DNA from: Waddliaceae bacterium
GTDB lineage: Bacteria > Chlamydiota > Chlamydiia > Chlamydiales > JABHNK01
Length of the DNA stretch: 53,796 nt
Direction: 5' to 3'
Assembly: GCA_018694295.1 (NCBI GenBank)
Contig: JABHNK010000035.1
Span: 1 to 53,796, forward strand
Shown here: positions 33,187 to 40,958 of the stretch, in pieces
Numbering within the stretch: the first letter of the stretch is position 1
How the letters are laid out: each line of letters opens with the position of its first letter
Translations under genes and position numbers: made by a program
Notes under the pieces: generated by a model
Database searches by the model: none
Seen by the model: the letters and a program-made list of their open reading frames with translations, nothing else
Told to the model about the DNA's origin: nothing

Positions 33187-34824
33187 TTACCCGTGATTCA
33201 TAATGACAGTTTCGGCTACCTTTAAACCATCAATGGCAGCAGAAATAATACCACCGGCATAACCAGCGCCTTCTCCCGCTGGATATATTCCCTTTATATT
33301 GGACTGGAAATTTTCATCACGGACAATTCTAACCGGAGAAGAGCTGCGTGTTTCTATGCCTACCAAAACCGCTTCAGGATTAGCGAAGCCTTTTACTTTT
33401 CGGCTAAAAATTGGCAAGGCTTCTCTCAAGCTGGCGAGAATATAATCAGGCAAACAACCATTTAAAGTAGTCAATGTTGTTCCTGGTTTATATGTTGACG
33501 AAATATTTTTAAATCTTACCGAAGGTCTATTCTCTAAAAAATCCCCTACTAGTTGTGTTGGGGCCTTATAATTCCCACCTCCAGCTTGATAGGCCTTTTC
33601 TTCCCAATAACGCTGAAATTTTATGCCTGCCAAAGGATGCTCTGATTCAAAATCACTCGGCGAGACGCCCACCAGAAGAGCGCTATTGGAGTTTTTACCG
33701 TCTTGAGCTTTTTCGCTCATCCCATTTGTTACTAATCGCCCTTCTTCAGAAGCCGCAGCCACTACAGTCCCTCCTGGGCACATACAGAAGGAATATACAG
33801 AACGTTTGTTTTCCAGGTGAACCGCCAGTCGATACCTAGCCGTTGGCAGCTTAGGATGTCTGTAAAAATCACCATATTGAGCGCGATTTATCATTTCGGC
33901 AGTATGCTCGATTCTCACTCCCATAGAGAAAGGTTTGGCTTCCATTGCCAATTTATTATCATAAAGCATCTGATATGTATCTCTCGCCGAGTGTCCTATA
34001 GCCAAAATAAGGTCATCAACCAAAATCTTTTCGTTGCCGTTAAAAACTGCAGCCACCACTTTTTCGTCTCTGATTTCTATATCTGTCAGACACGTTTCAA
34101 AGCGAACTTCTCCGCCCAGTTCTATTATTTTCTCTCTGATATTTTTAACAACTTCGCGTAACTTATCTGTCCCAATATGCGGCTGGGCATCGATTCCAAT
34201 TTCCGGTGAAGCGCCTGCCTCAATCAATTCCTCGAAGACGAACTTTTTCCTAGGATTGTTTATCACCGTATGTAACTTCCCATCAGAAAAAGTCCCTGCT
34301 CCTCCCTCGCCAAATTGCACATTTGATTTTACATTCAGCTTTCCAGTAGTAAAAAATTTATTCACATCTTTAACACGCTCTTCCACCTTTTTCCCTTGCT
34401 CAACCACAATAGGCTTCAATCCTGCTTTTGCCAAAAGCAAGCCCGCAAACAAACCACTTGGTCCAGTACCAATAACAACTGGGCGCGATTTGTTTTTATC
34501 GAACAAAACTTCTTTTATTTCATATTCATAGGGAGGTTGCAGTCGTACGCGATGCCTAAGAACTTTCCCCTTGTCTCTCAGCAGTATTTCTGAAAAATAC
34601 TTTTCGGGATCAGACAATTTCACGTCTACAGAATAAACGAACTGTATTTTTCTTTTGTCTCGCGAATCAACGGCACGCTTTACTACCACATAATCAATAA
34701 TTTCGCATCGAGAAATACCTAGGATCTCCGCAATTTTCTCAGACAGCACGCTCTCTGATTCTTCTAATTTGAGATCGATCTCATCTATTCTAATCGAGTT
34801 TTTTTGTGGCATACGTTGCTTCAT
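33187..34824 (-). CDS. FAD-dependent dehydrogenase (COG2509 type)
   Basis: A 545-residue flavoprotein of the uncharacterised NAD(FAD)-utilising dehydrogenase group. The dinucleotide site is VVIGTGPSGLFAGLLLAKAG (about 117-136), with GEGGAGTFSDGKLHT after it and a C-terminal GIYPAGEGAGYAGGI block. An N-terminal ~110-residue domain (IDLKLEESESVLSEKIAEILG) precedes the Rossmann fold, as in the family. The electron partner is unknown. It is the last gene before repeat 5. Confidence 0.9.
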   Translation of the reverse strand: MKQRMPQKNSIRIDEIDLKLEESESVLSEKIAEILGISRCEIIDYVVVKRAVDSRDKRKIQFVYSVDVKLSDPEKYFSEILLRDKGKVLRHRVRLQPPYEYEIKEVLFDKNKSRPVVIGTGPSGLFAGLLLAKAGLKPIVVEQGKKVEERVKDVNKFFTTGKLNVKSNVQFGEGGAGTFSDGKLHTVINNPRKKFVFEELIEAGASPEIGIDAQPHIGTDKLREVVKNIREKIIELGGEVRFETCLTDIEIRDEKVVAAVFNGNEKILVDDLILAIGHSARDTYQMLYDNKLAMEAKPFSMGVRIEHTAEMINRAQYGDFYRHPKLPTARYRLAVHLENKRSVYSFCMCPGGTVVAAASEEGRLVTNGMSEKAQDGKNSNSALLVGVSPSDFESEHPLAGIKFQRYWEEKAYQAGGGNYKAPTQLVGDFLENRPSVRFKNISSTYKPGTTLTTLNGCLPDYILASLREALPIFSRKVKGFANPEAVLVGIETRSSSPVRIVRDENFQSNIKGIYPAGEGAGYAGGIISAAIDGLKVAETVIMNHG

Positions 34825-34964
34825 CGTAGTTCAATCCTGTTGTAAAGATAACATTAACAATTCTACCATTAAATAAATTTAACCGCCTCTATTTAATCCT
34901 TTTATACCGAATAAGAAGACAGTCTAAAAATCCTACCCGAGAGAGGCTGACTTCCAGAGCCCCC

Positions 34965-34998
34965 AATCAAAAGTTCTGAGCCTGTCCAACCGCCCCCA
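34965..34998. repeat. tRNA-Tyr 3'-end repeat 5 (outermost att-like)
   Basis: A 34-bp copy beginning AATCAAAAGTTCTGAGCCTG and ending with the exact CCAACCGCCCCCA. No sixth copy is seen afterwards, so it is the likely right edge of the accretion zone. Confidence 0.85.
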
Positions 34999-35087
34999 AG
35001 TTTAATGCAGAATACTGATTGATGATTGCAGAATTAGGAGCTCTTATTTTAGCTCTCTTCTTTAATCATAGCTGTTATATTCATGAA

Positions 35088-35504
35088 TTACAGCTTAACA
35101 TATCCGTCGGCGAGCCCTGGAGCAGATCCCCACCATGGGCTTCCTGTGAAGAATACGGTGTCGCCATGGCGAAAAAGTCGATATCCACCATCTTTTGTTT
35201 CAAGGACCATTTTATATCCTTTAGTGTAGAAGAAATATGTTATTACTGGGTTACCATCAGCAATATCGAATGCTTCTGATAACGATATATTGCTTACGCT
35301 ACATACTACGTTGTTCCAGTTGGCATCCTTATACTGTGCAACATTTTCGATCTTTTGGTATCCGTCGTGATCTGAAACTTCGGTTTCAGTTATTTCATCA
35401 TATGTTTCATCGTCGAAATCACTTCTAATTAATGCTGACATCAAAGGCGTTGACGCCGTAAGCACAAGGGTCACTCCTGCGATTAGGATAGCAATTTTTT
35501 TCAT
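35088..35504 (-). CDS. Small exported protein, hypothetical
   Basis: A 138-residue protein with a clear signal peptide (KKIAILIAGVTLVLTASTPLMSA, about 2-24). The mature part contains a beta-rich domain (WNNVVCSVSNISLSEAFDI; YFFYTKGYKMVLE). No family is recognised. It is the first gene after repeat 5, on the minus strand, and separated from it by ~90 bp. Confidence 0.65.
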   Translation of the reverse strand: MKKIAILIAGVTLVLTASTPLMSALIRSDFDDETYDEITETEVSDHDGYQKIENVAQYKDANWNNVVCSVSNISLSEAFDIADGNPVITYFFYTKGYKMVLETKDGGYRLFRHGDTVFFTGSPWWGSAPGLADGYVKL

Positions 35505-35680
35505 TATTAAACCTCATTTTTTAATTTTTTAATGTCTGATTTCGTTGTATTGTTTTTTACAAACGCTATTTAAAAATAGCACGTGGCATGTTTAACGACA
35601 ATACGACGAAATAATTTAATCGACAAAAACAAATTTCGTGATAAAATGTATATAAATGCACTAAAACAAGGAGCAGTCTT

Positions 35681-35905
35681 ATGTTATCATTTATTGGTTT
35701 AGGATTTATTATCGTCGCATGGCTTGTACAATATACGCAGCCAGTCATCAAAGAGATCAAGAAACCTTTTATAGCGTGTTATGCTATAGGATTGGTTTTT
35801 CTTATCATAGACGGTTTTATCGGCGGTCTTACCATGGTCTCTATCATGAATATTATCGTATTGGCTATTGCTTCAGGTGTGTTTTATAAGAGCTCGAAAG
35901 CATGA
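35681..35905 (+). CDS. Small two-helix membrane protein
   Basis: A 74-residue protein with AAGGAG before its ATG and three hydrophobic segments (about 4-16, 32-47 and 50-68). No specific function is recognised. Its TGA overlaps the ATG of rlmB (ATGA), so both are cotranslated. Confidence 0.7.
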   Translation: MLSFIGLGFIIVAWLVQYTQPVIKEIKKPFIACYAIGLVFLIIDGFIGGLTMVSIMNIIVLAIASGVFYKSSKA

Positions 35906-36627
35906 GAAAGAATTTTCGTCTTATCATGGGGAAGAACTGCATCTCCGAAGTCCTGAGGGCGTCCCCTTCTCGCATTGTTGAGGTATATACATCGCAGAAG
36001 TCCGACGATGCTTTATATCGTGAGCTTATCAAGAAAAAGATTCGCGTCAAAGAGGTCCCCAAGCGCGATCTTGGGTCTTTGGTGAATTCTGATTCTCACC
36101 AGTCATACGTTGCTGCCGTCAAAGAGCGTGGGCAACCGGCTCTCAAGGATTTTTTGGTGAGCTCTCGCGATGCTGATAAGAACCTTGTTGTCATGCTTGA
36201 CTCTATCTACGACCCGCAGAATTTGGGAGCGATATTACGTTCTTGTGAATGTTTTGGTGTCGATCTTGTCATATATTCCAAGAACCGCGGCACCGACATC
36301 ACCCCTGTTGCTACGAAGACTAGCGCTGGCGCTTCTGAGCTCGTTGATATCGCCAAGGTATCGAATCTTGCCGAGACTATTAGGGCCTTCAAAAAAGAAG
36401 ATTTTTGGGTGGTATGTGCCGAGGCTGGAGAAGAATCGTCGTCGCTCTACGGCTTCGATTTCCCTGACAAGACCTTGCTAGTTTTAGGCTCTGAAGGCAA
36501 GGGCATACAGCCTATTATTAGTAAGAACGCCGACTTCCGCGTATATATTCCTATGTTGGGGAATATCGACTCTCTCAACGTATCGCAGGCTGCAGCCGTC
36601 TTCCTCAACAGCTATCGAAATAATTAA
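35902..36627 (+). CDS. rlmB: 23S rRNA Gm2251 methyltransferase (RlmB/TrmH family)
   Basis: A 241-residue SPOUT methyltransferase. The N-terminal substrate domain (RKNFRLIMGKNCISEVLRA) and motif 1 NLGAILRSCECFGVD, motif 2 LVLGSEGKGI and motif 3 IPMLGNIDSLNVSQAAAVFLN are those of RlmB, which 2'-O-methylates G2251 of 23S rRNA. Other TrmH relatives cannot be wholly excluded. It converges with the 197-aa gene, with a compact inverted repeat (36644-36692) between. Confidence 0.92.
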   Translation: MRKNFRLIMGKNCISEVLRASPSRIVEVYTSQKSDDALYRELIKKKIRVKEVPKRDLGSLVNSDSHQSYVAAVKERGQPALKDFLVSSRDADKNLVVMLDSIYDPQNLGAILRSCECFGVDLVIYSKNRGTDITPVATKTSAGASELVDIAKVSNLAETIRAFKKEDFWVVCAEAGEESSSLYGFDFPDKTLLVLGSEGKGIQPIISKNADFRVYIPMLGNIDSLNVSQAAAVFLNSYRNN

Positions 36628-36643
36628 TAGCTTCAGTTAAGCT

Positions 36644-36692
36644 CTGACCTTACGCGCTACACCACTAAAGTGAGAGTCGCGCGTAAGGCCAG
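36644..36692. repeat. Compact CTGACCTTACGCG inverted repeat
   Basis: CTGACCTTACGCG (36644-36656) and its near-complement CGCGTAAGGCCAG (36680-36692) with an inner CACTAAAGTG hairpin. The same ends bound the long repeats A and B, so this is a short internally deleted relative. A related broken copy lies at 50881-50927. It sits between convergent genes and may act as a terminator. Confidence 0.65.
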
Positions 36693-36700
36693 TTAAGCTA

Positions 36701-37294
36701 TCAAAGAGCTTTTTTCTGCCAGTACTCTATCCGTGAGAGTACACGCTTGTTGGTGATGTTACCATCTTCGAGGTTTTGAAGGATCTCTTCCGTTGTCCTT
36801 CCGGCTTCCATAAGACTTATAACGATCTCTTTGAAGGTGTTGTGCGTTATAACATATTCGTCGTATTCTGGCAGCGTTGTAGCTTCGTAGTGTGCTACGA
36901 CATATTCTTCTGCCCTCTCGGCGAAATCTTCTAGCGAAACGGTAGGGTCTTTACGTTCTAGAAGTCCCTTCTCGATTTTGAGGTTCCATTCTCTGAGTTT
37001 TCTGTCGAGTTCTTTACCATATCCATCGACATATTCGACGATATCGTCGTGGGTGGCATCGCATTTAATGTATGCCTCGCGGAGGTTCATCTTCAGCGCC
37101 CACTCTCTTTTTCCTATCTCGACATTAAAATATGCTTCCATAGCATCTTGATATGCATATGCTGAATCTACAAGATCCTTAGTGACTTTTTCTTTGATGC
37201 TTGCTTCGGTAGCGGGGCTATATTGTTGTGTACGCAGAAAAACTACAACAGCGACAATGATAAGTACAAAAATAGCAATAATTTTTAGTTTCAT
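36701..37294 (-). CDS. Membrane-anchored hypothetical protein
   Basis: A 197-residue protein with one N-terminal anchor (LKIIAIFVLIIVAVVVFL, about 3-20) followed by a soluble helical domain facing out of the cytoplasm (EASIKEKVTKDLVDSAY onward). The last ~55 residues (NTFKEIVISLMEAGRTTEEILQNL) are amphipathic. No family is recognised. Confidence 0.65.
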   Translation of the reverse strand: MKLKIIAIFVLIIVAVVVFLRTQQYSPATEASIKEKVTKDLVDSAYAYQDAMEAYFNVEIGKREWALKMNLREAYIKCDATHDDIVEYVDGYGKELDRKLREWNLKIEKGLLERKDPTVSLEDFAERAEEYVVAHYEATTLPEYDEYVITHNTFKEIVISLMEAGRTTEEILQNLEDGNITNKRVLSRIEYWQKKAL

Positions 37295-37606
37295 CTTTTT
37301 TCTCCTTAATAAATAGTTCGGGGTTCAGAGTTCGGAGTTCGGAATAGGATTTTTCACCACAGAGGCACGGAGAACACAGAGAGGAAATAGGACCTGCTGG
37401 GGAAATTTCCCCCAGACCCCCTTTCTGAATGGTAAACTATAACTATATAAACTCAAAACTCTGAACTATGCGTCATTGCCGCATTTATTTTAAATATGCA
37501 CCCTTTTTCAATTTTTTACTACTATTTTCGGGTATACGGCAGGGTTTTATTTTCTGTTGTATAATATAAAAAAAATAAGTATAATGTTTTAATTATTAAG
37601 GTATAA
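37295..37606. other. Gap with heptamer and partial long-repeat copies
   Basis: About 310 bp without a gene. TTCGGGG-TTCAGAG-TTCGGAG-TTCGGAA (four 7-bp units) occupies 37317-37344. A partial copy of the long repeat follows (37341-37440: GGATTTTTCACCACAGAG arm and the GGGGAAATTTCCCC palindrome), then A+T-rich DNA up to the MITE. Confidence 0.6.
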
Positions 37607-37998
37607 CCTGTGATTGCGACCTATCCTTTGCCATAGGGTTTTTGCAGTGGTACAGATACGAAGGTGAAAGACGAGCGAATGTTAAAACATTCGCGAGGAT
37701 AGAAGCAAAGTAGATGTGCTGCTGGAAAAAGATATATGGTGAAGCCAAATAATAACAAGCGGGTAAATAAAAAAAACAAGGAATAGCAAGGGCTTAAGAC
37801 ATTTATCTTTATGAGAGTATGTTTTTTGTTCGAGCTTCTTAGAAAGAAAAAAATGCCCTGTTCCCTATAGCATCCATAGAGTCAGGCAATCTGGTTCATT
37901 TTGCTCCTTGCGAATAGTTACAACTATTCGCTTGTCGCGCACTGAGCCATCTTACCTAACTCTATGGCGCTAAAGGAAAGATAGGTCGCAATCACAGG
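37607..37998. mobile_element. MITE-like element with 18-bp TIRs and TATAA duplication
   Basis: A 392-bp non-coding element. Its ends CCTGTGATTGCGACCTAT (37607-37624) and the exact complement (37981-37998) are perfect 18-bp terminal inverted repeats. TATAA is duplicated on both flanks (37602-37606 and 37999-38003). Each end carries a hairpin (GCGAATG...CATTCGC at 37675-37694; GCGAATAGTTACAACTATTCGC-like at 37908-37929). It has no transposase, so it would need one elsewhere. A solo left end is at 7846-7941. It ends 16 bp before the TauE-family gene. Confidence 0.8.
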
Positions 37999-38014
37999 TA
38001 TAACAGGATATCTC

Positions 38015-38896
38015 ATGATTTTAATCATAAAGTTTATCGTCGTCGTCGTAGCGCTTACCGTTTTGGCGAGCATTATCTTTTCTTTTCGTAAGAGCGAAGG
38101 CTCTCTCGTCAAGGTCTCCAACAAGCTACGCCTTGCTATTTCTGGGTTTATTGCCTGTATTGCCGACACTCTTGGCATAGGAAGCTTTGCCGTCTTTATC
38201 GCTTTTGACAAACACTGGGCTCTTATCGACGACAAGAAGCTCCCTGGAACTCTTAATGGCTTCAGCGTAATGGCTGCCATGGTACAGTCGTTATTTTTCT
38301 TGAAGTTCATAGAGATAGACGTTATGACGTTAGTCGTTCTCGTCGTGACGTCATGTGCTGGTGGCTTTTTCAGTGGCCTCATAGTGACGAAGCTCAACAA
38401 GCAGACTCTACGCCTTGTTATGGTCGTAGGATTTTCTGGCATCGCCATGCTTGTGTTAAGCAACCAGCTGAATCTTTTACCTATCGGCGGCAATGCTATT
38501 GCCTTACACGGTAAGATGCTCTTTATCGGTGCTATTGCCATGTTTTTTGTTGGGATGCTCCCTGCCATAGGCGTAGGGATATACGCTCCAACGCAAGTTG
38601 TACTCTTCTTCCTTGGTCTATCGCCACTAGTCGCTTTTCCCATCATGACTACTGTAGGCGTCCTTGTACAGTCGCTAACGGCTTTAACTTTCGTCACCAA
38701 GAAGGAGATAGCTTTAGGCGAGACACTTTTCCTTGTAGTCCCTGGAATTATCGGCGTCCTTATCTCCGCACCTTTCGTGGCGTATTCCAACCCTATAGCA
38801 TTACACTGGATGTTATTTGCTATCATAATATACAATGTTGTCATGACTTTTAAGACATACCAGCAAGAAAAAACTCTGCCAACGAAATCATCATGA
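38015..38896 (+). CDS. TauE/SafE-family membrane permease (DUF81)
   Basis: A 293-residue membrane protein of the TauE/SafE family (sulfite/organosulfonate or other anion export in studied members). The family has two halves of four helices. Here the first half includes FIACIADTLGIGSFAVF and the second LPAIGVGIYAPTQVVLFFLG, the two repeated G-rich segments. The substrate is unknown. The start lies right behind the MITE, which may have altered its promoter, and its TGA overlaps the ATG of the ABC-F gene. Confidence 0.87.
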   Translation: MILIIKFIVVVVALTVLASIIFSFRKSEGSLVKVSNKLRLAISGFIACIADTLGIGSFAVFIAFDKHWALIDDKKLPGTLNGFSVMAAMVQSLFFLKFIEIDVMTLVVLVVTSCAGGFFSGLIVTKLNKQTLRLVMVVGFSGIAMLVLSNQLNLLPIGGNAIALHGKMLFIGAIAMFFVGMLPAIGVGIYAPTQVVLFFLGLSPLVAFPIMTTVGVLVQSLTALTFVTKKEIALGETLFLVVPGIIGVLISAPFVAYSNPIALHWMLFAIIIYNVVMTFKTYQQEKTLPTKSS

Positions 38897-40683
38897 CACC
38901 TCTCATTGACTGTCAAAACATCAGCAAAGGATACGGTTCTCGCGATCTTTTCAGCGACATTTCTGCGACGATATTCTCTGGAGACAGGATAGGTCTCATC
39001 GGCCCTAATGGTACGGGCAAGTCGACATTCCTCAAGCTTCTTTGTGGCGCCGAGAACCCCGACGATGGTGTCATCATCACCAACAAAGGCCTACGCGTCG
39101 GCTATGTCCCTCAGAATGTCGAGGAATTCGACGGTAGCGTCGAAGATGTCGTCGCTGATGCCGCTGTGGGTGTGTCGCACCTCGACGACCACGAGCGTTA
39201 TTCTCGCGTCCGCAAGGTCCTTGGCGAGCTAGGCTTCTCTGACATCGCCATCAACGCCAACGATCTTTCTGGCGGGTGGAAGCGTCGTCTTACCATCGCC
39301 AGGGTTCTCGTCGCGGAGCCTGACGTCATTCTTCTCGACGAGCCGACGAACCATCTTGATATCGAGAGTATCTTATGGCTGGAGGGTTTCCTTCGGCAGT
39401 CGTCGATGACGTTTGTCGTCACCAGCCACGACAGGGTTTTCCTCGACACTGTATGTTCCAGGACGTGGGAGATCAGCACCATATACCCTGGAGGTCTTTT
39501 CATTGTAGACGATGCTTATGCTGAGTTTATGGAACGCCGTGCAGGGTTCCTCAAGGCACAAAAGCGCCAGGAGAGCAGCCTGCGTTCGAAGTTGCGTCGT
39601 GAAGAAGAGTGGCTTAGGCAGACGCCAAAAGCGCGTACTACGAAGTCACGGTCGCGCATCCAGGAGGCCGCGAAGCTCCAGCAGGAATTTTCCTGTATAA
39701 AGCGTCGTAACATCGATAAGAAGGCAAAGATCTCCGTAGAACATTCTGGTAGGCTTACTCGTAAGCTCGTCACCGCAAAGAACCTCAGCAAGGCATACGG
39801 TAGCAATCGTCTGTTTTCTGGCCTAGACATCGACATCCTCCGTGGCGACAGGCTTGGCATCGTCGGAGAGAATGGCAGTGGGAAATCTACTCTTATGAAG
39901 ATCCTCGCCGGAGAGCTCGACAGCGACAGCGGCACTGTTAAATGTGCAAACGACCTCGACATCTTCTTCTTCGACCAGCATAGGGAGAAACTCGACCTAT
40001 CGCTTTCTCTGCGTCGTGGCCTAGCGCCGGCAGGCGACATGATACAGTATCGCGGCAAGAACATCCACGTCGAGGGTTGGTGTGAAAGGTTTCTTTTCAC
40101 AAAAGACCGCCTAGAACTTCCGATGTCGGAGCTTTCCGGTGGAGAACGCGCTCGTGTAATAATCGCACGTCTTATGATAAAGCCCGCCGACGTCCTTTTC
40201 CTCGACGAACCCACCAATGACCTCGACATCGACACCCTAGAGATCCTCGAAGAAGGCCTCGACGACTTCCCCGGCGCGGTAATAATGATAACACACGACC
40301 GTGCCATGATGGACCGCGTCGCCGACAGACTCATCGCCGTCGATGGCAACGCATTCAACGACACTGCCTCGTGGTTGTTGTGGCGTAAAGAGCTACGTCG
40401 TCAGCGCGCCAAAGAACGCCGCCAGCAGCTTCCGCAGCGTAAAAAGACAAAAAAGCCGTCTTTGTCATACCGTGAGAAGCGCGAGCTTGCCGACATGGAA
40501 GATAAGATCGTCACCATCGAGAAAAACATCGCCACTCTCACCAAGGCTACTGAGGATCCTGCTATCGCAAGCGACGGCATAAAGCTTAAAGAGGCATGCG
40601 ACGCTCTCGCCAAGGCCCAGGAAGATCTCGATCAGGCATTTTCCCGCTGGCAAAAACTAGAATCAATGCTCAATGATCAATAA
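38893..40683 (+). CDS. ABC-F family ATPase (Uup/EttA-like)
   Basis: A 596-residue soluble protein with two ABC domains and no membrane part, a ribosome-associated ABC-F protein. Domain 1: Walker A GPNGTGKST (about 37-45), signature LSGGWKRR, Walker B VILLDEPTNHLD. Domain 2: GENGSGKST (about 323-331), signature LSGGERAR, Walker B VLFLDEPTNDLD. A linker of charged helices joins them, and the C-terminal coiled coil (after ~500) points to the Uup group. The last codons (ESMLNDQ) are in a CAATGCT-type repeat that gives the stop. Confidence 0.93.
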   Translation: MTPLIDCQNISKGYGSRDLFSDISATIFSGDRIGLIGPNGTGKSTFLKLLCGAENPDDGVIITNKGLRVGYVPQNVEEFDGSVEDVVADAAVGVSHLDDHERYSRVRKVLGELGFSDIAINANDLSGGWKRRLTIARVLVAEPDVILLDEPTNHLDIESILWLEGFLRQSSMTFVVTSHDRVFLDTVCSRTWEISTIYPGGLFIVDDAYAEFMERRAGFLKAQKRQESSLRSKLRREEEWLRQTPKARTTKSRSRIQEAAKLQQEFSCIKRRNIDKKAKISVEHSGRLTRKLVTAKNLSKAYGSNRLFSGLDIDILRGDRLGIVGENGSGKSTLMKILAGELDSDSGTVKCANDLDIFFFDQHREKLDLSLSLRRGLAPAGDMIQYRGKNIHVEGWCERFLFTKDRLELPMSELSGGERARVIIARLMIKPADVLFLDEPTNDLDIDTLEILEEGLDDFPGAVIMITHDRAMMDRVADRLIAVDGNAFNDTASWLLWRKELRRQRAKERRQQLPQRKKTKKPSLSYREKRELADMEDKIVTIEKNIATLTKATEDPAIASDGIKLKEACDALAKAQEDLDQAFSRWQKLESMLNDQ

Positions 40684-40880
40684 TTTCGGGGTTCGGAATA
40701 GGATTTTTCTACCACGGAGCCACGGAGTGCACGGAGAACAAAAGTTTAAAGAAGGAGTCTGGCTGGGGAATTCTCCCCCAGACCCCCATTTCTGATTGGT
40801 GAACCGTGAACAATAAATGGTGAATTATAACTCTACGCTATCCGCTATAACTATACGCTATTAAAAGCATTGGTCACTGG
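40660..40880. repeat. Mixed repeats after the ABC-F gene
   Basis: CAATGCT-CAATGAT units giving the stop of the ABC-F gene, TTCGGGG-TTCGGAA, a partial copy of the long repeat (40691-40800, CCACGGAGCCACGGAG arm and GGGGAATTCTCCCC palindrome), TAGCG/CTATCCGC units (40835-40862) and CACTGGT-CACTGAT units (40868-40886). No gene is seen in 40684-40958. Confidence 0.7.
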
Positions 40881-40958
40881 TCACTGATAACTGAAAAGTC
40901 CTCTTGTTTTTTTTTGTTTTTTTGGATACCATCGCTGAAAACATAGGAGGGATTTAAT

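Larger units (their letters stand above)
24271..34998. mobile_element. tRNA-Tyr cassette accretion zone (genomic island)
   Basis: About 10.7 kb between the 3' end of tRNA-Tyr and repeat 5, cut by five 34-bp tRNA-like repeats into: cassette 1 rsgA; 2 fic; 3 higBA-exonuclease-smr; 4 membrane protein; 5 cvfB-adh-csp-FAD oxidoreductase. Codon style is more A+T-rich than the flanks. No integrase, transposase or plasmid gene is present, so movement, if any, depends on a recombinase elsewhere. Confidence 0.7.

Noticed and set aside
24271-34998. Integron cassette array (attC-like sites)
   Set aside because: The repeat contains GCCCAAC, which fits an attC R'' box, but no paired GTTRRRY partner is found near it, orientation of cargo varies, and the repeats match the tRNA-Tyr 3' end better.
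24271-34998. Prophage or conjugative element
   Set aside because: No phage structural, integrase, replication or conjugation genes are present.
37611-37706. Known structured RNA (such as RNase P, tmRNA or 6S) for the 96-bp repeat
   Set aside because: None of the conserved core sequences of these RNAs is visible, and the element has mobile-element ends.
37924-38916. 330-residue minus-strand ORF across the TauE-family gene
   Set aside because: Lies opposite a clear permease frame with normal motifs; shadow of biased codons.
39516-40364. 282-residue minus-strand ORF in the ABC-F gene
   Set aside because: The plus frame has both ATPase domains; the antisense frame is Ser/Arg-rich, as expected for a shadow.
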